A stretch of DNA of 64,000 bases, taken from positions 22,901-86,900 of the forward strand of contig JANQNH010000008.1 of the NCBI GenBank assembly GCA_028279655.1, in the 5' to 3' direction. Position numbers and translations under genes: made by a program. The notes under the pieces were generated by a model. The model was not told the origin of the DNA. It saw nothing but the letters and a program-made list of their open reading frames with translations, and did not search any database. Position 1 is the first letter of the stretch; each line of letters starts with the position of its first letter. This DNA is from Candidatus Nanoarchaeia archaeon. Its GTDB lineage: Archaea > Nanobdellota > Nanobdellia > Woesearchaeales > JACPBV01. Shown one piece after another: positions 41,401 through 52,500 of this stretch.

Positions 41401-43494
41401 GATGTATGGTATCTATATATCAACCAATCTTTGAATGGTAGCGATGGTTTATCAGATGGGGATTACACTTATTCTGGCTATGTGAGGGATAGTGCAGGGA
41501 ATGAAAACAGCACAGAGAACAGGAGGATAACTGTTGAGAGCATCTACCCATCGATTGAATTTACTGGACCCACTCCTGCAACAGGCACCAGCACTACAAA
41601 TACATCTATTGAGGTCAATATAACTATAACGGAAAGTGATCTTGATGAAGTCAGGTTCAATTGGAACAAAACTAACTATACTCACTACAATGATTCTTTA
41701 GTGCTGTTCATGAACTTTGATAATGTATCCAGTTTAGGTGAGGGCTACAATAACTCTTTATCGGCTAATGAGACGGTTGTTGACCTATCAAATGCTGGGA
41801 ATAATGGGACTACTGTCACAAATACAACAAATGATGGTCCTATCTGGAACAAAACAGGCGGCAGATATGGAGGGGCATTTGAGTTTGATGGTGTTGATGA
41901 TTTTATTGATGCTGGTAACGACAAATCTCTACAGATTACAGGGGCTGTTACGCTGGGTGCTTGGGTAAAGATAAATTCCTCCTACACTGGAGGTATTGTA
42001 TGCAAGCAGAGCAATGCTCAAGGAGGGTATGATCTTGGCTTTGGAAACCTTAATGTTGGAAAGCCAATATTGAATATCTATGTTTCAGGTGTATGGTATA
42101 GGGCTGAGGCAGATGATACATATAACGATGGGGAATGGCACCATATAGTGGGGGTTGCAAATGGTAGCACTGTGAGCATCTATGTTGATGGTGTTGGGAA
42201 GGAGGGAGATACATATTCAGGAAGCATAGCTGACAATACCGGCTCTTTAACTATCGGCACCAGGATAAATGACGGCACAAATCCATTCAATGGCACAATC
42301 GATAATGTTATGGTATGGAATACCTCTTTGTCTTCTGAAGAGATATATCAGTTGTATATATCTAATCTACGTAAGTATGATGTAGATAAATGGAATCTTT
42401 ACCTGAATCAGTCTTTAAATGCTACTGACGGTCTTGTTGATGGAAGTTATGGGTATTCTGGCTATGCTAAGGATAATGCAGGTAATGAGAATAGTACTGA
42501 ACTAAGAAGCGTAACTGTGGATAGGGTAGGGCCGTCTACTAATTTCACTGGACTCACTCCTGCCAATGGAAGCTCTCAGACTGAGGGTCATGTAAGGATA
42601 AATGTATCCATAGATGAATCCTCTCTAGGAGAGGTTAAGTTCAACTGGAACGGAACTAACTATACTTACTATAACAATAGCTGTGTGTTGATCTTTAATT
42701 TTGACAATGTCAGTTCATTGGGGGAGCAGACTTCTGGTCCAGGGAACAAAACAGTAGATGTATCTGGATATGGAAATAACGGCACTATCTATGGTCCTTT
42801 TTGGAACAATACTGGAAGGTATGGGGGCGCATTTGAGTTTGACGGTATTGACGATTATATCAATGTCAGCGATAGTGATGAGCTGGATGCTAATAGATTA
42901 AGCATAGAGTTCTGGTTCAAGCCTGCTTCAACGTATAACGCAAGCACCAGTTATGTCAGCTTTGTATATCATGATAATTATGAGATCGCCATCAGGGATG
43001 GCAATATGGTGTTCCAGTATGGAGAGAATAACCTAAGTTCAGTGATTGACAGCTGGAACAAGGGGCAGTGGTATCATGTGCTGGCTACATATGATGGTAC
43101 GACACAGATGTTGTATCTGACAGGGGCGGATGAGGCAAGCGCTCTTGTATCTGCTCCATTTGTAGTGATGAACAGCAATAGTGAAAGGACTGCATCGTTC
43201 TTTGATTCTGGAGACATAATACTTATGGGCTCTGTTAGTTCTGGAAGCTGTGAGCATCCAGGGGATGATGCATTCATTGTTCAAGATATCACAGGAGATA
43301 CAGTCGCCTATGTTAACAGTACAGGTGATATGTGCACAGAGGATTCTGATACCGTGTACAGTCATGCTAGTTGCGATAATCCTGGTGATGGTTCGTTTAT
43401 TGTAAAGGACAGCAGCGATTCAATCGTTTCATACATCAATGCAACCGGAGATCTATGCTTGAGAGGTACTTTAACTGAAAATGGAAATCCATAG
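38482..43494 (+). CDS. LamG-domain surface protein
   Basis: 1670 aa. Basic N-terminus, one signal or anchor helix (about 23-42), a ~650-residue beta-rich region containing E-Y-D-Y-I-V-D-P-M, then concanavalin-like LamG units starting near residues 790, 1130 and 1450. Units one and two are complete (F-E-F-D-G-V-D-D-Y ... F-N-G-S-I-D-E-V-R-V-W-N) and each is followed by an Ig-like linker. The third stops after A-T-Y-D-G-T-T and is replaced by a Cys-containing tail with two copies of a G-D-x-F-I-V-x-D repeat. Very many N-x-S/T sequons. Cell-surface adhesion or S-layer-associated role inferred. Confidence 0.75.
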   Translation: MARRNRRGKRRIKAERDMFVKNSLFVIIAVVFGLLLMYNSSMIPTGFATISGEFGYTDNVSIWINESQSYEWILDNFGDLKSLRLDGNSSKNFVGKVYLERDRISYIILDSSRFGSEGIGVVTGMAVLNESNVNYNDVTEFNESEVNAGETNITEINLTENNATSVNESGYGEDVENASEISDNRSISIDIFGGGRKSMEEMFRFNISSLFSWDIDYTKICTKWDVGEYSVCYGSSDCCDLVGLESYGEWNDTFYLSYGRYDAGLNNNVEAQVIYANYSVSVDDPYSDILYSEVKSTMAEFYEERIEFSDVCIETCLLGGWNDSSYSLRIEVSEGNLAINSIRYSVEKTINLSDTNITVSEELIKPDVVINKPVKWIKRVGVSEPVVNLTINISSDALNVTVKDVRKDKIIEDEKVRINESGEIKSVDEYEASKKDSKVKKKGVRLLAVGKKEKEKKKDIGILIEEAVDSIEVEYYTEAPISKETAIKRGKRVVVSSDVHYEDILAYTYLDDVSREDIRLYWVVNDSKRMIGFDGYDQNEDGLIDYIEWIVPSLSNQTYEVIIEITKAEHLDSNRVLIEDIYDYVSVKDYNWSPIVENNEYVRVTFEQALDSSRDITIYARSFSSASIEVYTEDSDVLISTFENVGLEGWYKIYLTSLNGSHEVFDLRSIGIVEYDYIVDPMVGVSGNISLVDPTPYNDSIQATDYVEVNISIVANLSEAKFNWNGTNYTLYNDSLVLMYNFDNISALGEDYNNTENYTVFDASVYGNNGTVSGNGSSITGALWNVSGRFGGGFEFDGVDDYIHIPASDDLSFGTGNFSLAAWVKTGSNSTQYVIDRWDYPNGKDSEYAIFVQDGYPNFLIRETLDEENDYALAVSTLRINDSDWHYLVGVRKNITVYVYVDGIEMGSADASSVGALVTTGQTNIGVHAHRIYYYNSLNYFNGSIDEVRVWNRSLSKEEVYQQYVSNLNRYSNDVWYLYINQSLNGSDGLSDGDYTYSGYVRDSAGNENSTENRRITVESIYPSIEFTGPTPATGTSTTNTSIEVNITITESDLDEVRFNWNKTNYTHYNDSLVLFMNFDNVSSLGEGYNNSLSANETVVDLSNAGNNGTTVTNTTNDGPIWNKTGGRYGGAFEFDGVDDFIDAGNDKSLQITGAVTLGAWVKINSSYTGGIVCKQSNAQGGYDLGFGNLNVGKPILNIYVSGVWYRAEADDTYNDGEWHHIVGVANGSTVSIYVDGVGKEGDTYSGSIADNTGSLTIGTRINDGTNPFNGTIDNVMVWNTSLSSEEIYQLYISNLRKYDVDKWNLYLNQSLNATDGLVDGSYGYSGYAKDNAGNENSTELRSVTVDRVGPSTNFTGLTPANGSSQTEGHVRINVSIDESSLGEVKFNWNGTNYTYYNNSCVLIFNFDNVSSLGEQTSGPGNKTVDVSGYGNNGTIYGPFWNNTGRYGGAFEFDGIDDYINVSDSDELDANRLSIEFWFKPASTYNASTSYVSFVYHDNYEIAIRDGNMVFQYGENNLSSVIDSWNKGQWYHVLATYDGTTQMLYLTGADEASALVSAPFVVMNSNSERTASFFDSGDIILMGSVSSGSCEHPGDDAFIVQDITGDTVAYVNSTGDMCTEDSDTVYSHASCDNPGDGSFIVKDSSDSIVSYINATGDLCLRGTLTENGNP

Positions 43495-43548
43495 ATGTGG
43501 GAATCAAATATCCCTAACAAACGAAAAGCAGGTTTTTGAGGTGAAAAA

Positions 43549-46500
43549 ATGAGATTAGGCAACTTTTTGAAAAAAACCAGAGGCAGATTGTCTCTGAACA
43601 AAATAGGAGGTGAAAAAGAAATGAAAGAAGAAGTGATAGAAAGGAAAGCGACAGAGGAGATAAGAAAAACTGAAGCAACCAAGGGGAGAAAATTTACTTC
43701 AGTTTGGAGTATGTTCGCTCTAGTCGCTCTTTATTTGCCTTTCGTCACTTCAATTTTTGATATTCACCTAGCGAGAGCTCTAAACTTCTGGAAGAAGTCG
43801 GGGAAGGTTGCTCTGGTAGTTGCTGTTTTTGTTCTTGGATGTTCTGCTGTTTTGGCAGGAAATGTCATAGTCAAAGGAGGGGAACTGAACGTTACTGACA
43901 AAGCTTATATGGGCTCTGATCTGTTGTTTACTAATGCCAGTAATGTTGGTATTGGGACAAAAACACCTGGACAGAGACTCAGCATAGAAGGGTTTGGAAC
44001 AGTTAATGAGGATGTGTTAAGAGTCAACAATCAAGGTGACTTTTCATCAAGGATATGGTTGCGTAATCAAGGTAGATCATCATACATTGTACAGTCTGGT
44101 GGTACTCCAGATACTTTAGCAACAGGGATTCTTGCACAAAGCCTGTCTATTGGAATAAATTCTGCTGAGGCAATACAGTTCTGGAATGGGGCTACTGCTG
44201 CTGTAAGGATGACTATTGGAAGCCTTGGGAATGTAGGTATAGGAACTGCAACACCTGTCCATAAACTAGAAGTAGCTGGTTCTATGAATGTTTCTGGAGA
44301 TTTGAATGTTAGTGGCGTGATTACTGGTGATGGATCAGGGATTACTGGTATAGATGCACAAGGCGGCGGTTGGAGTAATAACTCTAAAAACACAAATACA
44401 TCACTAAATGTGGAGGTGTTTGGCAATCTTACTGTGAATAACTCAGTATTTTTTGTTAACAGAGACAGCGGTAAAATCGGGATTGGGACCATCAGTCCTA
44501 TTGTCAGTCTGGTCATCAACAGCACAAACAACGATCCACTGCATCTGCACACTAACAGAAGCGAGAACTATATCAATCTATATGAAAATGGGGTAAGAAC
44601 TTGGGCTTTCGGACACGATGCTGGACTTGCACCTGATTCGTTCTTGATCTACGACAGTGCTGCAGGCAAGACCCCATTTAAGATCCGGCTTTCCAGTGAG
44701 GAGAATACATTAGTATTGGATGGAGGACTAGCTGGTATCGGAACGGGCAGTCCATCATCTACCTTACATATTAACAGTTCTGATGTTGATGGTGCTTTGA
44801 GAGTTACAAATACTTCTGGGAGTGCAATATTCCTGGTTAATGGAAGTAATGGTAGAGTTGGGATCGGGACTTCAAGTCCTAATGCAAGATTACAGATTGA
44901 CAGAGATGATTCAGGAGCAGTAAACTTAAAGCTTAATGCACCATCTACAGGAAATCAAGATCCTATTGCACAATGGGAAGTTGAAGGGGCAGAAAAATTA
45001 AAGATATATGTAGATGAAAGTGATGGAAACAAAACAAAATTCAGAGTCAATAACACCATAATGGCACTAGCTATTGATAAAGCAGGCAACATGGGGATAG
45101 GGACTACTGCTCCTGCACATAAACTTGAGGTAGCTGGTTCTATGAATGTCAGTGGAGATCTGAATGTATCTGGGATGATAACAGGAGATGGGTCTGGACT
45201 TAGCAACCTAGCAGGGTCTATGATTAATGGTACAGATATTAACCAAACAAGAATCCGTGCTGGAATGATTGAAGCCTATGGATCGTTTAATCATAGTCTT
45301 GACAATAATACCTTGTTTGTTGATTCAATTAACAATAGAATTGGTGTTGGGACTACTTCGCCTTCAACATTATTCCATGTACTTGGAGATGATACTTCAG
45401 GAGATTCTGAAGGGGGATTTTGGTTAACAGGAGCAAATCACCCTGATTTTAGGATTATTGATGGAAACAGCGGGAATACTGCAGCTGTGCTAAAGGATGC
45501 TCAGGGAGCAGGTGCTTCTGGTGGAATAATGGAGTTGTGGTATAACGATGTTCCCATGGCTCAGATCACCTATATTGGAGATAGTTATCTTACTGGAGGG
45601 GATCTTGGAATTGGAACAAAGATTCCTGGTTCTCTATTGCATATCAATGGAACAGGTAATCTATTGAATATCAGTAATTCTACAGATACCTTCTTGTTTG
45701 TTAATGGAACTAATGGTAGGATTGGAATCGGAACTGCGACCCCTAGTTATGGTTTGCATATAGCTGGTAGAGTTGGCCCTTATGAATTAGGGATTGGATC
45801 TATTGCGGATGATGGTGGTTTGGCCCTCCTTAATGCTAGTGGGATTGATAAGGCAGGGATTCGATCCGATGCCTCTGGAGGATTAACATTCCATACGGGT
45901 AGAGCTGATCAAGCTTCAGAAAGGATGGTAATTGACAACTCTGGCAATGTAGGTATAGGGGATACTGCACCGGTTCATGCTCTTGACATAACAGGGAGCA
46001 TCCTAGCTAGCGGAGATATAAATGCTACTGGGAAATTCTATGGAGATGGCTCTGAGCTAACTGGGATAACTGCTAGTGGAGATGGCACTGGTGGTTGGAC
46101 CAATACTTCTACGCAGACTACAACTACTCTTAATGTTGGCATAGGAACTACTAGTCCAAAAGCTCTGCTACATATCAATGGCTCCGGGGTTTTGCTAAAT
46201 ATCAGCAATAGCACTGAGAGTTTCTTGTATATCGATGAGTCAATTGGAAGGGTAGGTATAGGGACCACTGATCCAAATAAGAAACTGCATGTTGTTGGTG
46301 ATGAGGATATTGCAAAGTTTGACGGAACAAACGCTTCTGTCCAGATGTCTCCAGGATATATACCTCTAGAGGTGAGCAAAACAAGTAATGCAACTGACAT
46401 TGCGACAAATCCATTGGTAAGACTTGCAAACAACAATGACAGCAACAGTTGGGCATCTATATTCTTTAGGACATATACTGGATATGCTAATGAACGGTGG

Positions 46501-49500
46501 TATATGGGTGTTAGGGCGGATTCCTCTAATGATAATCTTAGAAGATTCTCTATTGCGAACAATCAAGAGGATGAAATATTTACAGTAATCAGACCTGGAA
46601 GAGTTGGGATCAATACAACCTCTCCATTATCCAGATTACATATAAATGACTCTAGTATTGGAGGTGCATTTAGGATTACAAATGGTTCAGGGGATGTTAT
46701 CTTCTTTGTGAATGGAAGTAGTAATCAGATAGGGATTGGAACGAGTAGTGTCACTGTTGGGAGGATTTTGGATGTTGATGGTGTTGGAAGATTCAATGAT
46801 CTTGAAATAGATGGAGGAGGTAGATTAAGCACAGAGGATAGCTCTGGAAACCTGACAATATTTGGTGGCGGTACAAATAGAGGAGGGACTATTGAGTTAC
46901 ATGGCGGTGGTGCTGCTTCAAATACAGGTGTATTGGTATTTAGAACTGGTACGAGTGGGGTAGGTAGTGAAAGGTTAAGGATTGATGCCAGCGGGAATGT
47001 TGGGATTGGAACAAGTTCTCCTAGCCATCTGCTTGAGGTTAGTGGTTCTATGAATGTAAGTGGGGATCTGAATGTTTCTGGAGTGATAACCGGAAATGGT
47101 TCTGGACTTACTGGTATAACTGCAGAGGGCGATGGAACAGGTGGCTGGACTAATACAACTACTGAGACCACCACTGCACTAAATGTGGGAGTTGGACTTG
47201 GTGGGCCTACAGAGAGGTTGCATGTGAATGGCAGTTTTATAATTGAGAATGCTACTGGTAGTGATATGTTTATTGTCAATGAGAGTAATGGTAACGTTGG
47301 TATGGGAACCAGCATTGCTAGAAAAGATTTTCAGATATGGCATGAGAATGGGGAGCTAAATGATACGGTCTTTATTGATGCAGGGGTATCGGGTTCAACA
47401 AATCCTTCTTTTGGAACTTTGACAGGACTGAGCTTTGAGATAAGGAGCAATGACACTGCAAGGATAATTATCAAAGGAGGAGGCAATGTTGGGATTGGAA
47501 CTACAACACCAGCTCATAAGCTAGAAGTAGCTGGAAGCATGAATGTTTCTGGTGATTTGAATGTTAGCGGTAAGTTTTATGGGGATGGTTCTTCTCTGAC
47601 TGGAGTAGGCGGAATGACTAACGGGACTGATATAAACCAGACAGGAGTATATGCAGGGATGATTAAGGCTTATGGGGATTATAACCACAGTTTTGACAAT
47701 AATACCTTGTTTATTGATTCTACCAACAGCAGGGTAGGTATTGGAACAATTACCCCTGGAGGAAAGTTTGAAGTTGCCTATGCGAATGAAACTTACTTGA
47801 GATACGAACCTGACACACTTACCTTAAGAAGAAAAACAGCATCGCAATATCCTTATATCCAATGGATGGGATCAGACAATGTAAGAGGAGCATACCTTGG
47901 ATGGGGGTCTCCTGGAGATTATATCGGCATGTACATGGAGAATGGAAATGATTTTACAGTTACTGGAGGCAATATGGGGATTGGGACTTTTACTCCATCG
48001 AGCACTCTCGAGGTATCTGGAAACCTTAGTGTTAGTGGTACTGCTAACAGTTCAATTGACAACTCTACCCTTTTTGTTGATGCAGCTAATGATAGGATTG
48101 GGATTGGTACTACAAGTCCTTTAAGAGATCTCCATATCAGTGACGCTACAGGTAATGCAGAGGTACAGTTCACAGCAGGATCGGTTGGAAAAAGCTGGCA
48201 TCTCGGAACATCTACTGGTGATTTTGCTATCACTGAAACAGATGTTGCAACACGACTTTTTGTGGAAAACACAACAGGGAATATTGGGATAGGGACTATA
48301 ACACCCGGGTCATTATTTGAGGTTGCTAATACTAGCGAAGCTATAGTCAATCTAAGTGGAGCTTTGTATGTCAATGGAACTTCAGGGAATATTGGAATTG
48401 GGAAGATCAGTGATACTGATAGGCTAGTTGTTGAGAACAGCGGTCAGAATTCTGACATGAGAATAAGAGAGTATCTAGAGAATGCGTGGGGTCCTACAAC
48501 CTTCATCGATAAAGCAAGGGGTACAAGAGATAGCCCTATGAATGTCAGTGAAGATGATAATGTAGGACAGATCAGGTTTAGAGGATATAATGGATCTGGT
48601 TTCTATGATGCAGTGAATATTCGTGCAGAGGTTGATGGAGATGCCCGTAGTGGATACACTCCTGGAAGACTGGAGTTCCTTACAACGCCTGTTGGTTCTG
48701 TGACTCCTCTTCAGAGGATGGTTATAAAAGAGAATGGGAATATTGGTATAGGAACTGTTGAGCCTGCACATAGGCTAGAGGTAAGCGGTTCCATGAATGT
48801 AAGTGGGGATCTGAATATCAGTGGAGATTTAAATGTTACAGGGGTTGATTCCAACAGCACATTCAGAGGTGATGTAACTATACTAGGTACGCTCCATGGC
48901 GGCAGTCCTGTCAAGATAGCTGGTGGGTTGAATGTTACTGGAGATGTGAATGTTACTGGTGTGATTACAGGAGATGGATCTGGTATAACAGGGATAACTG
49001 CTAGTGGGGATGGTACTGGTGGTTGGACCAATACCTCTGAACAGACTACTACTTCATTGAAGGTTGGGATCAATACAACTTCTCCTAAAGGTACGCTGCA
49101 TGTGAATGGTACTGTTTTGGTCACCAACGGCAGCGTTGGGATTGGGACTACAAGTCCTGGCTATGACCTACATGTTGAGAAAAATAGAAACTCAAATACA
49201 CTTATTGTAGCAGGCAATCCGAATTCAGGTACAGGAGCCAGAGCAGAGATAGTTGCAGAGGTTGATGGAGGAGGAACTTTCATGGATGCATACAGCAGCG
49301 GATATACAACCTCTGGTGCATTGGTCCAGGATGGAGGTGCAGTGTATACAAACACAGGATTAGCCGGTGGGCTAAGTGTGGGGGCTTATCACTCTAGTGG
49401 GATCATTAGATTCTACACAGGGGGTGCTGCGGTTGCAAATGAAAGGCTAAGGATAGGTTCAAGTGGCAATGTAGGTATTGGAACAACTACTCCTACCCAT

Positions 49501-52500
49501 AAGCTGGAAGTAGCTGGAAGTATGAATGTTTCTGGTAATCTGAATGTTAGCGGTAAGTTTTATGGAGACGGTTCTGAGCTAACTGGTATAACTGCCACTG
49601 GGGATGGTACTGGTGGTTGGACCAATACTTCGCAGCAGACAAGTACATCTTTGAATGTTAGTGTTAACTCTGGAACATTGTATGTTGACTCTACAAATAG
49701 CTTTGTGGGTATTGGAGACACAACCCCTGGAACAAAACTTGAGGTCTTTGGATCAACCGGCAATTTGTTAACTGTCCAGGATGGACAGCAGGCTGTGAGG
49801 ATTGGGACTGACACGGACGGAGGGTATCTTAAGATGGATGGTGCAAGCCATTTCTCTTTCCAGACTGTTACAAATGGAGAATCGGTTACGATCAATGGAA
49901 GCTCTGGAAATGTTGGTATTGGGAGTACACATCCTGGAGCTAGATTAGAAGTTGGAAACTCTGGAGCAAGCAACGAGATTAGGTTATTGACAGATGCTGA
50001 TCAACAGGCCAGCATATCAATCACAGAAGGAGTAGCGGGAACTGGATGGATATTCAGAAGATTAGCCAGTGAAGATGATCTTAATCTCTGGAGCTATGGA
50101 ACAAACTCAGATGTAATGACATTTGCGCATGATAGCGGGTTTGTTGGTATCGGAGTTACAAATCCAAGTGGAATGTTGCACATCAACAGGACTGATAATA
50201 GAGATTCTTACATACGGATAGACAGCAACAATTCTTACTCCTGGACTTTTGGGGTTTTTGATTATGCCAACGACGGAAACAATGACTGGTATCTCGGAAA
50301 TAGTGTAGCTGGTACAAGCCCAATTGTCGTGAAAAATACAGACAATGTTGGGATTGGAACTACTTCGCCATTATCGACACTTCATGTGAACAACTCAGGA
50401 TCTGCTGGCGCCTTTAGGGTTACTAATACTTCAGGCTCACCAATATTCTTTGTTAATGGAAGCAATAGTAATGTTGGGATTGGGACTGGGAATCCTCGTT
50501 ATATTTTTGAGGTTAAAACAGGTGCATCTAGGCGGATAATTTTTAACGAGTTTACCAACAATGAACCTGTAATAAGAAGTGTTGATACTTTGGATAATCT
50601 TAGATCTCTGTATCTTGAAGGCCATGATGTTAGGATAAATACAGGGGATTCTTCGGGATCAACAACAGCAGTAAGATTAAAGGTAGATAGTAATGGCAAC
50701 ATCGGAATAAATCAGTCAAGTCCTTCTGAGGCTCTAGATATTATTGGAAATATGAAGGTAGTTTCGGCTTCAGGTACACAAGGATTATACCAGGATAGTT
50801 CAGGGAATGTGGGTATCGGTCAGACCTCTCCTAACTCTACTTTAGGAGTAAGTGGGGATGTTAACATTACAGGAACGTTCTATGGAGATGGTTCTGGGCT
50901 TACTGGAATAAGTGCCAGTGGTGGAGGTAGTGGCTGGTCTATAAGTGGTTCTGGGCATCTTTACAACGATACCTCTGGAGTTAATGTTGGGATTGGGACC
51001 TCTAGTCCAGATGCCAAATTGGATGTGAATGGAGTAATACGCTTATCAGGCAGCAGCTATAATCTTAACATATCTGAAAAGGTTATTGGCGCAGATGCAA
51101 GAAGCGGTTTTGATTTAAAATCTGACCTGAGCCTGAATGTGCTTCTGGATGCAGACAACAACAATGGAAACGATGCATCTTTCAGAATATTAGAGGGTAC
51201 GAAAGATTCCTCAAACAACTCAAATGAATTGTTCAGAATAACAGCTTTAGGGAATGTTGGTATTGGGACAACCAATCCTTCTGAAAAACTGCATGTAAAT
51301 GGAAGTGGTGATGTAAAAATAAGGATTGAAACAAATACCACTACAAGTGCAGCAAAACTACAGTTGATTGGAGGAGATTCTGACAACTCTGTAATTGAGT
51401 TTGGAAACAGCAGTACAGATAATCCTGGCAGAGTACATTATAATCACGCAACTAAGGCTATGACATTTGCAACAGAGGATACAGAAAGAGTAAGAATAGA
51501 TGGTTTAGGGAATGTTGGTATTGGGACTACTTCTCCATTATCCTCTATACATATAAACAGTTCTGCAGCAGGTGGTGCATTAAGGGTAACTAATGAGTCA
51601 GGAGATGCGAAATTCTTTGTTAATGGAAGTTCAGGGAATGTAGGGATCGGCACCTCTGCTCCGGCAGCTAAACTACAAATACATGACAACATTAATCCAA
51701 GCATCTATATTTCCACTGATGATGAGATAGGTGCTAGAGTCCCTTCATTATGGTTTGTGAATGATTATGATGGCACAAAAGTCTGGAAGGGTATTGGCGT
51801 AGACCTTAATGGAAGTATGGCATTTACCACAGACGGTTCTTCAAGCATGGGTGGTGAGATGGTCATCTCTACAACAGGTAATGTTGGTATAGGAACTACG
51901 AGTCCTGGTTCGGTCTTGACTATTAAGGAGAGTGGTGCTGGGAGCATGGGAATGAATGTTAGTGGGTTGTTGTATGTCAATGATACAAGAGTGGGGATTG
52001 GGACGTCAACTGCGACTCAGGAGTTAGTGGTCTCGAATGCTGCATCCATAGGAACACAATTTGGTGATTTTGGTGGGGTGTATAGCGGATTAGGATTCCC
52101 TTCAGCTTCAGGAGGAGTTGAGAAAACAACTGCTGGAGCTTTGATAAGAGGAATACAGCAAGGCAGTTGGGGTGCTGATATTGCATTTTACACTAGAGCG
52201 GCTGGAGGAGGAACTGGAACACAGAAGATGATAATAGAAAATGGAGGTAATGTGGGGATAGGATCTACTAATCCAGATCATCTATTGACTGTTGCAGGAA
52301 CGATGAATGTTACTGGAGCTATCAGGCTGGAGAACTTTGATGATTGTACTGCTTTAGAAACAGATGCTGATGGTGATCTTGTATGTGGTAGTGATGAAGG
52401 CGGTGAAGGAGGTACGAGTGGTGGATGGACAAATACATCTGAACATACCACTACTTTATTGAAGGTTGGTATCAATACAACGTCTCCTAAAAGTACCCTG

